A stretch of 64,000 nucleotides of DNA from Methylobacterium frigidaeris (lineage in GTDB: Bacteria > Pseudomonadota > Alphaproteobacteria > Rhizobiales > Beijerinckiaceae). A model generated the notes under the pieces. It saw only the letters and a list, made by a program, of their open reading frames with translations. It was not told the origin of the DNA and made no database searches. A program made the translations under genes and the position numbers. Positions 35,819-45,001 of this stretch are shown here, piece by piece. The stretch covers positions 1 through 64,000 of the forward strand of contig NZ_BPQJ01000031.1 in NCBI RefSeq assembly GCF_022179185.1, read 5' to 3'. The number at the start of each line of letters is the position of its first letter. Positions within the stretch are counted from its first letter, which is position 1.

Positions 35819-37222
35819 CTACGCCAGATCCACCGGCCGCCGCGCGTGCCAATCCGTGACCTGCTGAAAGGCGTGGCCGGCCTGGCACAGCAGCGCCTCC
35901 GACAGAGGCCGCCCGACGAGCTGGACGCTGAGCGGCAGCCCGGCGGCGTCGATCCCCGCCGGCAGGGTGATGGTCGGGCTGCCGGAGAAGTTGAACGGCG
36001 CGGTGAAGCGCAAGATGCGCAGCAGGACCTCCGGATCCTGGCCGTACTCACCCATCCGGGCGAGGCTCGGAACCGGCACCGGCATGGTCGGCACCAGGAG
36101 AAGATCGACCTCCTCGAACAAGGCGGCGAGCGCGCCCGAGAAGTCCAGCCGGTCGTGGTAGACCGCCCCGAGTTCGCGGCCGGTGACGCTCCGGCCCTGG
36201 TCGATCAGCCCGGCGAGGTCCGGGCCGTACTCCGCCGCTCGGGCCGGGTAGGTCTCCCGGTGGGCGAGCGCGGTCTCGACCGAGCAGAACGGGATCCAGC
36301 CGCGGACCAGCCGGTCGGTCGGCGGCATCGCGACCTCGCGGATGCGCGCGCCGAGGTCGCGCAAGGTCTCCTCCGCCGCGTCGAGGGCCGCCACCACCTC
36401 CGGGTCGATTCCCTCGGTTGTGAAGTGCCGGTCGATGCCGATCGTGAGGCCGCGGATCGGCCGGCCGAGGCCGCCGAGATAGTCGTCCACCGGCGCGGCC
36501 GAGGCGGTCGGGTCGCGCGGGTCGGCGCCCGCGATGACGCCGAGGATCGCCGCCGCGTCGGCCGCGCTGCGGGCCATCGGGCCGACATGGTCGAGGGAGG
36601 CCGCCAGCGGGAACACGCCGTGGCGGCTCACCCGCCCCCATGTCGGCTTGATGCCGGTGAGCCCGCAGGTCGCGGACGGGAAGCGGATCGAGCCGCCGGT
36701 ATCGGAGCCGAGCGACCCGAAGCACAGCCGCGCCGCGGTGGCCGCGCCCGAGCCGGTCGAGGACGAGCCGAGCCAGTGGCCCCGGCCCCATGGGTTGAGC
36801 GGGCCCGGATTGTCGGGGTGGTGACTGGTATAGGCGCCCTCGGTCATCGCGAGCTTGCCGAGGATCACCGCCCCGCCCTGCTCCAGCCGCTCGACCACCG
36901 TGGCGTCGGCCTCGGGCACGCGCTCGCGATGGATCGCCGTGCCGGCGCCGGTGGGGGCGAAACGGGTGTCGCACAGGTCCTTGATGCCGAGCGGCACGCC
37001 GTGCAGCGGCCCGCGGCTGAGGCCCAGCGCCGTCTCCCGGTCGGCCCGCGCGGCGGCCGCGAGCGCGTGATCCGCCGTGACCGTGGTGTAGCTGCGAAGC
37101 TCGCCGTCGAGGGCGTCGATGCGCGCGAGCATCGCTGTCGTCACCTCGACCGCGCTCACCTGTCGCCGGCGGATCGCCCCGGCGATGAAGACCAGGGATT
37201 CGTCGTGCAGGGTCGCGGTCAT
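35819..37222 (-). CDS. Amidase signature family enzyme
   Basis: A 467-residue Ser-Ser-Lys amidase. The catalytic Lys lies in GVPLGIKDLCDT, and the serine region LGSSSTGSGAATAARLC plus GSDTGGSIRFPSATCG gives the cis-Ser and nucleophile. The substrate is not clear; GatA is unlikely because no gatB/gatC is near. The start is MTATLHDESL at ATG 37222; the frame upstream of it is shadow. It is divergent from an AraC-type regulator across 210 bases, which may control it. Confidence 0.9.
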   Translation of the reverse strand: MTATLHDESLVFIAGAIRRRQVSAVEVTTAMLARIDALDGELRSYTTVTADHALAAAARADRETALGLSRGPLHGVPLGIKDLCDTRFAPTGAGTAIHRERVPEADATVVERLEQGGAVILGKLAMTEGAYTSHHPDNPGPLNPWGRGHWLGSSSTGSGAATAARLCFGSLGSDTGGSIRFPSATCGLTGIKPTWGRVSRHGVFPLAASLDHVGPMARSAADAAAILGVIAGADPRDPTASAAPVDDYLGGLGRPIRGLTIGIDRHFTTEGIDPEVVAALDAAEETLRDLGARIREVAMPPTDRLVRGWIPFCSVETALAHRETYPARAAEYGPDLAGLIDQGRSVTGRELGAVYHDRLDFSGALAALFEEVDLLLVPTMPVPVPSLARMGEYGQDPEVLLRILRFTAPFNFSGSPTITLPAGIDAAGLPLSVQLVGRPLSEALLCQAGHAFQQVTDWHARRPVDLA

Positions 37223-37432
37223 CGCTGTCCTCCCGTCGTGCGGCCGCATCCTTGCAAAGGGCCCTGCACCCGTCTTGCTCCGACGGGCCACCCTGCTTGG
37301 CCTATGATCGTCAGCGCTCGTCATGGCTGGCATCGTCATTGCTTGATCGGGTGCGGACGCGACGCGCATCATGGGTTCGCTCGACGGCCGAAGCCGCTCA
37401 CGTCCACGCCGTCGATCCGCCGGAGGGACTTC

Positions 37433-38431
37433 ATGGCATCGCTCACCGCCTCGTCGCCATCGGCCTCGTCCCCATCGCCGTCGCCCGCGCCGATCACCAC
37501 CTTCGACACCACCGTGCTCGCCGAGAAGTACCGCTTCTCCTACTGGCGCGACGCGATCTGCGCCCATTTGAGCCCGTCGGAGACGATGCGGAAGATCGAC
37601 GACGCACCGTTCGCGGCGCGGCTGCGCAAGGTGGCTCTGGGCAAGGTGAATGTCTGCGACATCCGGTTCTCGCCGATGGAGAATCGCCGCGACGCGGCCT
37701 GCCTGCGGCGGATGCCGGACGACGACGTGTTCGTCGCGCTCATGAAGACCGGCACCGGCCGGCTGGTGCAGGACGACCGCTGCGCCCTTCCGGCCGTCGG
37801 CGACCTGGTGGTCTACGATTCGGCCCGGCCGTTCCTGTGGGAGTTCGAGCAGGACACCCGGATGATCGTCGCCCGCATCGCCCGGCGGCAGATGGCGGCG
37901 CGGCTGCCCGACTTCGAGCACCTGGCCGCGCGGATCATCCGGCCCGACCAGCCCCTCGCCTCGACCATCGCCCACACCCTCACCGACATCGTCGAGCTCG
38001 AGACGCCCCTGAGCGAGAGCTGCTCGCAGCGCCTCGGCAACTCGTTTCTCGAGCTGCTCACCGCCTCGCTGGAGGCGAGCCTGACGGCCCCGGGGCGCAA
38101 GGTCGCCGACGACGATCTGGTGCGCCAGGCCAAGACCTTCCTGCTCGCCCATATCGAGGATCCCGACCTCGACCTCTCCACGGTGGCGAACCGCCTCGGC
38201 GTATCCCTGCGTACCCTCTGCCGCGCCTTCGCGGCGGACGGAACCACGGCGATCCGGTGGCTCTGGCAGCAGCGGCTGGCGCTCGCCCACCGGCTTCTCG
38301 AGGAGGGCCAGGCCCGCAATGTCGGTCAGGTGGTGATGCAATGCGGCTTCAGCGACTTCTCGCATTTCAGCCGCGCCTTCAAGAAAGCCTACGGGGTGAT
38401 GCCGAAATCGGTGCTGCGGGCGGCGGGCTGA
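37433..38431 (+). CDS. AraC family transcriptional regulator
   Basis: A 332-residue regulator. The N-terminal domain (about 35-200) is of the AraC-binding-like type seen in FeaR (YSFWRDAICAHLSPSE-like: FSYWRDAICAHLSPSE), with a low-complexity Ser/Pro N tail. The C-terminal double helix-turn-helix (about 230-330) has LSTVANRLGVSLRTLCRAFA and CGFSDFSHFSRAFKKAYGVM. The start at ATG 37433 has GGAGGG eight bases upstream. Divergent orientation suggests control of the amidase; the effector is unknown. Confidence 0.9.
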   Translation: MASLTASSPSASSPSPSPAPITTFDTTVLAEKYRFSYWRDAICAHLSPSETMRKIDDAPFAARLRKVALGKVNVCDIRFSPMENRRDAACLRRMPDDDVFVALMKTGTGRLVQDDRCALPAVGDLVVYDSARPFLWEFEQDTRMIVARIARRQMAARLPDFEHLAARIIRPDQPLASTIAHTLTDIVELETPLSESCSQRLGNSFLELLTASLEASLTAPGRKVADDDLVRQAKTFLLAHIEDPDLDLSTVANRLGVSLRTLCRAFAADGTTAIRWLWQQRLALAHRLLEEGQARNVGQVVMQCGFSDFSHFSRAFKKAYGVMPKSVLRAAG

Positions 38432-38438
38432 GCCGGCG

Positions 38439-38762
38439 CTATCCCCGCGGCGCCAGCACGATCACCGCCGCTCCGGCGAGGCACAGGGCGGCCCCGGCGC
38501 AGTCGAACCGGTCCGGCCGCTGCCCTTCCGCGCCCCACAGCCAGGCGAGCGACGCCGCGATGTAGATGCCGCCATAGGCCGCGAAGGCCCGGCCGGCGGC
38601 GTCCGACTCGGTGAGCGCCAGCAGGAACGCGAAGGCACAAAGCGCCAGGATCCCCGGCAGCAGCCAGAGCGGCGAGGCGGCGAGCCGCCACCAGGCCCAG
38701 ACCGAGAAGCACCCGGCGATCTCGGCGAGGGCGGCGGCGGCGTACAGGAGGAAGGTCGGCAT
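38439..38762 (-). CDS. YnfA/UPF0060 family membrane protein
   Basis: A 107-residue protein with four membrane helices. It contains the YnfA hallmarks LLYAAAALAEIAGCF and RAFAAYGGIYIAASLAWLWG, and ends LAGAAVIVLAPRG. The family is related to small multidrug-resistance proteins, but its function is not settled. It stops seven bases from the regulator stop (convergent). Confidence 0.93.
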   Translation of the reverse strand: MPTFLLYAAAALAEIAGCFSVWAWWRLAASPLWLLPGILALCAFAFLLALTESDAAGRAFAAYGGIYIAASLAWLWGAEGQRPDRFDCAGAALCLAGAAVIVLAPRG

Positions 38763-38801
38763 GGCGGGGCTTCTCCCACGCCATGCCGCACCCGGAAAGC
38801 C

Positions 38802-39800
38802 TCAGGCCCGCCGCTTCATCAGCGCCGCCGCCGCGAGGCCGACGCCGGCCATCACCGCGCCGGTAGTGAGCGGGTGGAGCTTCGCCCTCGTGTAGGTGCT
38901 GGTGTGGCGCACCATCCCCGGATGGTCGCCGCGCACGTGGCCGTCCTGGGTCGGCTGATGGAGCGCGCCATGCGGGTCTCGCGGCGGCTCGGCGCGGAGC
39001 TGCTGGCCCGCCATCACGCTGCCGAGGCGGTCGAAGGTGCCCGGCGCGAGCTTCTTCAGGCCGGTCATGGCGCGACCGCCGCCGCCGACGATGATCTCGC
39101 GCTGCGGGTAGACCGCAGCGTGCAGGATCGCGTGGGCGACCTCGTCCGGGTGGTAGACCGGCGGCGGCAGCTTCGGCTCGCGGTCGAGATAGTTGCGGGC
39201 GTGCTGCGGGAACGGCGTGTCGATCGCCGCCGGCTTGATCAGCGTCACCGAGACGGGGGCCCGGTCCTGCTCCAGCTCGGCCCGGAGCGCGTCGGTGAAG
39301 CCGCGGATCGCGTGCTTGCTCGCCGAGTACATGCCCTGGAGCGGGATCGCGAGGTCGGAGGCGATGCTGCCGAGATTGATGATCGCGCCGCCGCGCCGGC
39401 GCAAGGCAGGGGCCGCCACGAGCGAGCCGTAGACCACGCCCCAGAAGTTGGTCTGGAAGAGGCGGTCGTGGTCCTCGTCCGAGACCTCCTCCAGGCGGCC
39501 GTAGATCGAGATGCCGGCATCGTTGACCCAGGTGTCGAAGCCGCCGAAGCGCTGCACCGCCTTGTCGGCGATCGCCTGCACGTCCTCGCGTCGGCCGACA
39601 TCGGCGACGACGTGGGTCGCCTCGCCGCCCGCCGCCTCGATCTCCTCCTGGATCGTCGCCAGCGCCTCGGCGTTGCGCGAGGCGAGCACGACCCGGGCGC
39701 CGGCCCGCACCGCCATGCGGGCGGTGGCGAGCCCGATGCCGCTGGATCCGCCGGTGATGACGATCACCTGCTGGTCGAGGGGCTTGTGGGCGTGGCTCAT
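38802..39800 (-). CDS. SDR family oxidoreductase with C-terminal membrane anchor
   Basis: A 332-residue short-chain dehydrogenase. NAD(P)-binding TGGSSGIGLATARMAV lies near residue 13, NDAGIS is the NNAG equivalent, and the catalytic YSASKHA holds Tyr and Lys. After the catalytic domain (about 260) comes a linker and a C-terminal hydrophobic segment GAVMAGVGLAAAALMKRRA that could anchor it in the membrane. It starts MSHAHKPLDQQVIVITGG. Substrate unknown. Confidence 0.87.
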   Translation of the reverse strand: MSHAHKPLDQQVIVITGGSSGIGLATARMAVRAGARVVLASRNAEALATIQEEIEAAGGEATHVVADVGRREDVQAIADKAVQRFGGFDTWVNDAGISIYGRLEEVSDEDHDRLFQTNFWGVVYGSLVAAPALRRRGGAIINLGSIASDLAIPLQGMYSASKHAIRGFTDALRAELEQDRAPVSVTLIKPAAIDTPFPQHARNYLDREPKLPPPVYHPDEVAHAILHAAVYPQREIIVGGGGRAMTGLKKLAPGTFDRLGSVMAGQQLRAEPPRDPHGALHQPTQDGHVRGDHPGMVRHTSTYTRAKLHPLTTGAVMAGVGLAAAALMKRRA

Positions 39801-39927
39801 GGAATCCTCCGTACAGGATGGGGGTATCCAGGCCCTAACGATGGTGGGCCGCCTTCGTTCATTCGGGTGCGCCGGCATGGATGCAGGTGGCGTTCCGCGA
39901 CCGATTCGGCCTCTCTCCCCCCTTTTG

Positions 39928-40080
39928 CGGACGATTGGAGCGTCAGGGGAAGCAGAACCGGGATCCAGCACAAGGAATCGCGAAACGGCCGTATGCCCGT
40001 CGCGTTGCAAAGATAGAGCCGCTTCGCGGCGCTTTCCCTACGGGATCCCGGCGTTCCTTCCGCTTCGCTGCAGTCGTCCG
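39928..40080 (-). repeat. 153-bp intergenic repeat, family 1, copy A
   Basis: Read in reverse it starts CGGACGACTGCAGCGAAGCG and aligns along its whole length with the element at 52827-52979, including the asymmetric core AGCGGCTCT...TTGCAACGC and internal GGATCC-centred palindromes. The ends form imperfect inverted repeats. No coding capacity. It occupies the 536-base gap between the SDR gene and the transporter operon; the rest of that gap (39801-39927 and 40081-40336) shows nothing else but the AGGGAGGA ribosome site near 40324. Confidence 0.85.
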
Positions 40081-40336
40081 GGAAGGGGCGCAGTAATTGT
40101 CTGGATCGAGGCTCAGGTGACTTTCTGCCCGATCGCGATCTCGCCTCTGTCGCCACGCACCGCTCCGCACCACGACGAAGCCGCACCCGCCCGTCCCATA
40201 TCTCGATCCTCTGGCACGAGCCCGAACAAGCTATTGGACACGAGGACACCAGGCCCCCATGATCCTGCTCGCGACGAGGCACCCGACGCCAAACTCCAGA
40301 GGGGCCCGTCCGCGCGTGAAATCAGGGAGGAAGCCT

Positions 40337-41674
40337 ATGGCAGGGACGGGGCGTGCCGGTATGGTCACGCGGCGCGAGGCGCTGATCGGAGCGGGCGCGG
40401 CGGCAGGAAGCCTGATGCTGCCGGGCGGCGCGGCCTGGGCGCAGGGGGCGAAGCCCGCCGAGCTGAAGGTCGGCATCGCCACCTACCTGTCGGGCCCGGC
40501 CAGCGTCTTCGGCGTGCCCGGCCGCCAGACCGCCGAGATGCTGTTCGACGAGATCAACGCCGCCGGTGGCATCGCCGGGGTGAAGGTGCGGCCGATCTTC
40601 GTCGACGAGGGTCCGGGCGTCGACCACGTGGTCGGCGAGTACCGCCGGCTGGTGCAGTCGGAGGGCGTGCACCTGATCTTCGCGGCGATCTCGTCGGCCG
40701 ATTGCATCGCCTGCGCGCCGCTCGCCGACGAGCTGAAGCGCCCGACCCTGCTGTGGGATTGCGGCACCCAGCGCATCTTCGAGGACAACCGCTACAACTA
40801 CGCCTTCCGCACCCAGGCCAATGCCACGCCGGAGATCCTGTCGGCGCTCCTCTACCTCCTGAAGGTCAAGCCGGACTTCAAGTCGATCGCGGTGATCAAC
40901 CAGGACTACGCCTGGGGCCGCGATTCCTGGGACATCTTCCGCACCGCGATGAACACCCTGAAGCCCGGGGTGAAGGTCTCGGCCGAGCTGTTTCCGCGCT
41001 TCGGCGCCACCGACTTCTCGACCGAGATCACCCGGGTGCTGGCCCTGCGGCCCGACGTGGTCCTGTCGACCTCCTGGGGCGGTGACCTCGACGCGCTGAT
41101 CCGCCAATCCTCGGACCGCAAGCTGTTCGAGCGCTCGACCTTCGTGATGCCGCTCGCCGAATCCTCGCTCCAGCGCGTCGGCAAGGCGCTGCCGGCCGGC
41201 CACATCGTGGGCGCGCGCGGCGACCACTGGTTCCTGCATCCCTCCCCGGCGGACCCGGAGCGGCTGAAGCGGTTCAGCGACAATTACCGCGCCAAGTACA
41301 ATGCCTGGCCGATCTATCCCTGCTTCCACATGGCGCAAGCCGTCTCGGCGATGAAGGTCGGCATCGAGAAGGCCGTCGCCGCCAAGGGCGGCGGCTGGCC
41401 GACCGACGCCGAGCTGGCGGCCGCGTTCAAGGGCCTCGAATTCCCCTCGCCCACCGCCAGCGTGCGCATCCGCGAGGACGGCCAGGGCCTCGAGAACCAG
41501 CTCATCGGCACGACGCTGCATTCGGACAAGTACCCCTTCCCGGTGCTCACCGACATGATCGTCTTCCCGGCCGAGACCGTGACGACGCCTGCCGGCCAGA
41601 AGAGCGCCGACTGGCTCAAGACGCTGACCCCCGACATGGTGGCGAAGCTCCCGCAGGCGCAGGCGTTCAAGTAG
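40337..41674 (+). CDS. ABC transporter substrate-binding protein (Liv family)
   Basis: A 445-residue binding protein of the branched-chain amino acid/amide type (type I periplasmic fold). The N terminus has a Tat-like twin arginine signal (TRREALIGAGAAAG) ending AAWA, so it is exported. LKVGIATYLSGPASVFGVPG and EINAAGGIAGVKVRPIFVDE are typical. The start MAGTGRAG is set by GGGAGGA six bases upstream. It opens a five-gene transporter operon plus SDR gene. Substrate could be an amino acid, amide or other small acid; it is not urea-specific by any motif I can see. Confidence 0.9.
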   Translation: MAGTGRAGMVTRREALIGAGAAAGSLMLPGGAAWAQGAKPAELKVGIATYLSGPASVFGVPGRQTAEMLFDEINAAGGIAGVKVRPIFVDEGPGVDHVVGEYRRLVQSEGVHLIFAAISSADCIACAPLADELKRPTLLWDCGTQRIFEDNRYNYAFRTQANATPEILSALLYLLKVKPDFKSIAVINQDYAWGRDSWDIFRTAMNTLKPGVKVSAELFPRFGATDFSTEITRVLALRPDVVLSTSWGGDLDALIRQSSDRKLFERSTFVMPLAESSLQRVGKALPAGHIVGARGDHWFLHPSPADPERLKRFSDNYRAKYNAWPIYPCFHMAQAVSAMKVGIEKAVAAKGGGWPTDAELAAAFKGLEFPSPTASVRIREDGQGLENQLIGTTLHSDKYPFPVLTDMIVFPAETVTTPAGQKSADWLKTLTPDMVAKLPQAQAFK

Positions 41675-41678
41675 CGTC

Positions 41679-42611
41679 ATGGCCTGGTTGTCGGAGAACG
41701 GGATCCTCGTCGGGCTCGCCCTGCTCGACGGGCTGTCCTACGCCGCCGCCGTCTTCATGGTGGCGGTCGGGCTGAACCTGGTGTTCGGCGTGCTGCGGGT
41801 GCTCAACGTCGCCCATGGCAGCCTCTACGCCATCGGCGGCTATGCGGCCGCCTCGCTCGGGCTGTTCGCCGCGTCGCTCGGCGCACCGCCCTGGCTCGGT
41901 CTGCCGATCCTGCTCGCGGCGTCGGTGCTGGTCGGCGCCCTGCTCGGGCCGGTGATCGAGCGGTTGCTCCTGCGCCGGATGCAGGACCGCGAGCCGGTGC
42001 TGCAGCTCCTCGTCACCTTCGCGCTGTTCATGATCCTCGAAGACCTGCAGAAGCTGGTCTGGGGCGTGCAGCCGGTGGTGTTCGACGCGCCGCTCAAGTG
42101 GCTCGGCACCGTCGACGTGCCCTTCGGCACGGACGTGATCCCGTTCACCGCCTACCAGCTCTACGTGCTGCCGGGGGTGGCGCTCGCCACCCTCGCCATC
42201 CTCGCCTATGTGCTTCGCTACACGCTCACCGGCCGGATGGTCGTGGCGGTCACGGTCGACCGCGAGGCGGCGCGGGCCATGGGGATCGACGCCGCCAAGG
42301 TGACGATGCTCACCTTCACGGTGGGGGCCGCGCTGGCGGCTCTCGGGGGGGCGCTCGCCGCCCCCACCGTGTCCCTGGTGCCGGGGGTCGGCGCCTCGAC
42401 CATCGTGCTGTCCTTCGCGGTGGTGGCGACCGCCGGCCTCGGCCAGATCGAGGGTGCCGCGGTGGCGGCCCTCCTCATCGGCCTCGGCCGCTCCTTCGCG
42501 GTCTACGTCGCTCCCGAATTCGAGGTGGTGGTGCCCTACGCCATCATGGTGGCGGTGCTGCTGTTCCGGCCCCAAGGCCTGTTCGGCGTGGCGGAGACCC
42601 GGCGGATATGA
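41679..42611 (+). CDS. Branched-chain amino acid-type ABC transporter permease (LivH-like)
   Basis: A 310-residue inner-membrane permease with about eight hydrophobic segments (for example ALLDGLSYAAAVFMVAVGLN and the C-terminal FEVVVPYAIMVAVLLFRPQG). The GLNLVFGVLRVLNVAHGSLY motif near residue 30 is the LivH signature. It lies four bases after the binding protein and 31 before the second permease. Confidence 0.92.
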   Translation: MAWLSENGILVGLALLDGLSYAAAVFMVAVGLNLVFGVLRVLNVAHGSLYAIGGYAAASLGLFAASLGAPPWLGLPILLAASVLVGALLGPVIERLLLRRMQDREPVLQLLVTFALFMILEDLQKLVWGVQPVVFDAPLKWLGTVDVPFGTDVIPFTAYQLYVLPGVALATLAILAYVLRYTLTGRMVVAVTVDREAARAMGIDAAKVTMLTFTVGAALAALGGALAAPTVSLVPGVGASTIVLSFAVVATAGLGQIEGAAVAALLIGLGRSFAVYVAPEFEVVVPYAIMVAVLLFRPQGLFGVAETRRI

Positions 42612-42642
42612 CTTGCGCTCTCACCCAAGGAGGCGTGGCGCC

Positions 42643-43575
42643 ATGACCCGCCGATCGGAAACTCTCCTTGCCCTCGCCGGCGCCGCCCTGATCGTCGTGC
42701 TCGCCTACGCGGTGCCGTGGCTGCGCTTCGTCCTCACCATCGCGCTCGCCAAGGGACTGGCGGTGCTCGGCATCCTTCTGCTGCTGCGGGCCGGCCAGGT
42801 CAGCTTCGGCCACGCGCTCTACCTCGCGCTCGCAGCCTACACGGTGGCGTTCGGGGCGATGGCCGTGCCGGAGGCGCTGCTGCTCCTGCCCCTCGCGGCC
42901 CTGCTCGCCGGCGTTCTCGGCCTGCTGATCGGGCTCTTCGTGGTGCGCTACCGCGAGATCTTCTTCGGCATGCTGAATCTGGCGCTCAGCATGGTGTTCT
43001 ACTCGGTGCTGGAGAAGTTCTACGCGCTGACCCACGGCGCCGACGGCATCCGGCTCCCGCCGGTCACCGTCCTCGGCCAGCCGCTCGCCGGCGAGACGGG
43101 CGAGTGGACGGTGCTGGGCCTCGCCCTCGTCCTGGCGCTCGCCTGCGGCGCCCTGGTGCGGGTGGCGCTGGCCTCGCCGCTCGGCGAAGCGCTCGCCGGC
43201 ATCAAGACCCGCGAGACGCGGCTCGACTTCATGGGCGTGTCGCCGAAGCGCGTGCTGCTCGCCGCCTACGTCGCCTCCGCCGTGATGGCGGGCTTCGCCG
43301 GCGCGATCATCGCCCTCACGACGCGCCACGTCACCCCGGCCCTCAGCTACTGGACCACGTCCGGCGAACTCGTCTTCATCGCGATCCTCGGCGGGTCCGG
43401 CAGCGTGATCGGGCCGTTCCTGGGGGCGGCCGCCTACGAGCTGACCCGGGTCTACGCCGCGGCCACCTTCGCCAATGCCTGGCAGATGGTGCTCGGCCTC
43501 GTGCTCCTCGGCGTCATCGTGTTCGCGCCGGGCGGCATCTGGGGAATGATCTCGAGCCGCAGGAGGGCCGCATGA
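42643..43575 (+). CDS. Branched-chain amino acid-type ABC transporter permease (LivM-like)
   Basis: A 310-residue second permease subunit. Signature segments: LRAGQVSFGHALYLALAAYT (about 44-63) and the EAA-like loop IKTRETRLDFMGVSPKRVLL (about 187-206). Start ATG 42643, with AAGGAGG upstream; the open frame before it overlaps livH. Its stop overlaps the next start in ATGA. Confidence 0.92.
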   Translation: MTRRSETLLALAGAALIVVLAYAVPWLRFVLTIALAKGLAVLGILLLLRAGQVSFGHALYLALAAYTVAFGAMAVPEALLLLPLAALLAGVLGLLIGLFVVRYREIFFGMLNLALSMVFYSVLEKFYALTHGADGIRLPPVTVLGQPLAGETGEWTVLGLALVLALACGALVRVALASPLGEALAGIKTRETRLDFMGVSPKRVLLAAYVASAVMAGFAGAIIALTTRHVTPALSYWTTSGELVFIAILGGSGSVIGPFLGAAAYELTRVYAAATFANAWQMVLGLVLLGVIVFAPGGIWGMISSRRRAA

Positions 43576-44342
43576 CCGCTTTGCTCTCGGCCAAGGGCCT
43601 GCGCCTCGCCTTCGGCGGCCTCAAGGCGGCCGATGGGATCGACCTCGACGTGGAAGCGGGGGAGTTCCTGGCGATCATCGGCCCGAACGGCGCCGGCAAG
43701 ACCACTTTCATCAACATGACGACCGGGTACCTCAAACCCCAGGGCGGCACGATCGCCTTCGAGGGCAAGCCGATCCTCGGCCTGTCGCCGCGCCGCATCG
43801 TCGGGCTCGGGGTGGCGCGCAGCTTCCAGCTGCCGCAGCTCTTCACCGAGCACACGGTGCTGCAGAACGTGGCGCTGGCGGTGGCGGCCCGCGAGGGGGT
43901 GTGGTCGGTGCTCAACCCCTTGCTGCGTCCGCGCTTCCGCGACGAGGCGGCGGAGCTGATCGCGCGCTTCGGCCTCACCCGCATCGCCGAGGTGCGGGCC
44001 GACGCCCTCAACGAGGGCGCCCGCAAGCTCGTCGACATCGCGATGGCGGTGGCCCTCCGCCCTCGCCTCCTGATGATGGACGAGCCGACGAGCGGCGTCG
44101 CGGCCGCCGAGAAGATGGCCATCGTCGAGACCCTGGTGCGGGTCCTGCGCGAGGCCCGCGTGACGGCGGTGTTCGTGGAGCACGACATGGAGGTGGTCGG
44201 GCGCTTCGCCGACCGGGTCGCGGTGTGGGGCCAGGGACGGATCGCGGCTCTGGGACCGCCGTCCCAGATCCTCAACGATCCGGAGGTGCAGCGCACGGTG
44301 ATCGGCATCGCACCCGTAGGAGGCACACATGCTGCGGCTTGA
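43572..44342 (+). CDS. ABC transporter ATP-binding protein (LivG-like)
   Basis: A 256-residue ATPase. Walker A is GPNGAGKTT (about 37-45), followed by RSFQLPQLFTEHTVLQNVAL. The signature is degenerate, LNEGARKLVDIAMAVAL, where LSYGxQR-type residues are expected. Walker B is LLMMDEPTSGV. Overlaps livM by four bases and livF by 14, showing a tight operon. Confidence 0.92.
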   Translation: MTALLSAKGLRLAFGGLKAADGIDLDVEAGEFLAIIGPNGAGKTTFINMTTGYLKPQGGTIAFEGKPILGLSPRRIVGLGVARSFQLPQLFTEHTVLQNVALAVAAREGVWSVLNPLLRPRFRDEAAELIARFGLTRIAEVRADALNEGARKLVDIAMAVALRPRLLMMDEPTSGVAAAEKMAIVETLVRVLREARVTAVFVEHDMEVVGRFADRVAVWGQGRIAALGPPSQILNDPEVQRTVIGIAPVGGTHAAA

Positions 44343-44985
44343 GGGAGCGGCGGTCGAGATCGCGGGGGCTCCGGTCCTGCGCGGCGTCTCGCTCCAGGTG
44401 CCGCCGGGCGGGCGCGTGGCGCTGATCGGCCGCAACGGCGCCGGCAAGACCACGACGCTCCGCGCCCTGATGGGGCTCCTCCCCTTGCAGGCCGGGCGGC
44501 TCGTGCTCGACGGGCAGGAGGCCGGGGAGGTGCCGGCCCATCACCGCGCCAGACTCGGCATCGGCTACGCGCCGGAGGAGCGCAAGCTGTTCGGCAGCTT
44601 CACGGTGCAGGACAACCTGCTGCTGCCGGCCCAGGTCCTGAGCTTGCCGAAGGCGGAAGTCTCGCGGCGGCTCGACGCGGTCTACGCGCTCCTGCCGGAG
44701 CTGAAGGACTTCGCCCCCCGCAAGGCGGCGGGCCTGTCGGGCGGCCAGGGCAAGATGGTGGCGCTCGGCCGCGCGCTGATGGTCGGCACGCGGGCGGTCC
44801 TCCTCGACGAGCCGTTCCAGGGCCTCGCCCCGGCGCTCGCCCTTCGCTACGCCGAGGCCCTGGCGCGCCTGCGCGCTGCGCTTCCCGACGTCGCGATCCT
44901 GATCACCGAGAGCAGCCCGGACCTGCTGCGGGCGCTGGTCGACACCACCATCCAAATCGAGCGCGGCGAGATCTCGGCCGCCTGA
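44329..44985 (+). CDS. ABC transporter ATP-binding protein (LivF-like)
   Basis: A 218-residue ATPase, slightly short for the family (about 233-240). Walker A GRNGAGKTTT, then LFGSFTVQDNLLLPA, signature LSGGQGKMVALGRALM and Walker B AVLLDEPFQGLAP. It pairs with the LivG-like subunit to power import. Starts inside the previous gene. Confidence 0.92.
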   Translation: MLRLEGAAVEIAGAPVLRGVSLQVPPGGRVALIGRNGAGKTTTLRALMGLLPLQAGRLVLDGQEAGEVPAHHRARLGIGYAPEERKLFGSFTVQDNLLLPAQVLSLPKAEVSRRLDAVYALLPELKDFAPRKAAGLSGGQGKMVALGRALMVGTRAVLLDEPFQGLAPALALRYAEALARLRAALPDVAILITESSPDLLRALVDTTIQIERGEISAA

Positions 44986-45001
44986 TGTTAAGGAGTTGTC
45001 C

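Noticed and set aside
35708..37432. Upstream extension of the AraC regulator frame
   Set aside because: Antisense to the amidase; the regulator starts at 37433, where the ribosome site is.
40337..41674. Urea transporter (UrtA) for the nearby urease
   Set aside because: No UrtA-specific feature is visible and an amidase and a regulator separate it from the urease genes; a general Liv-type label is safer.
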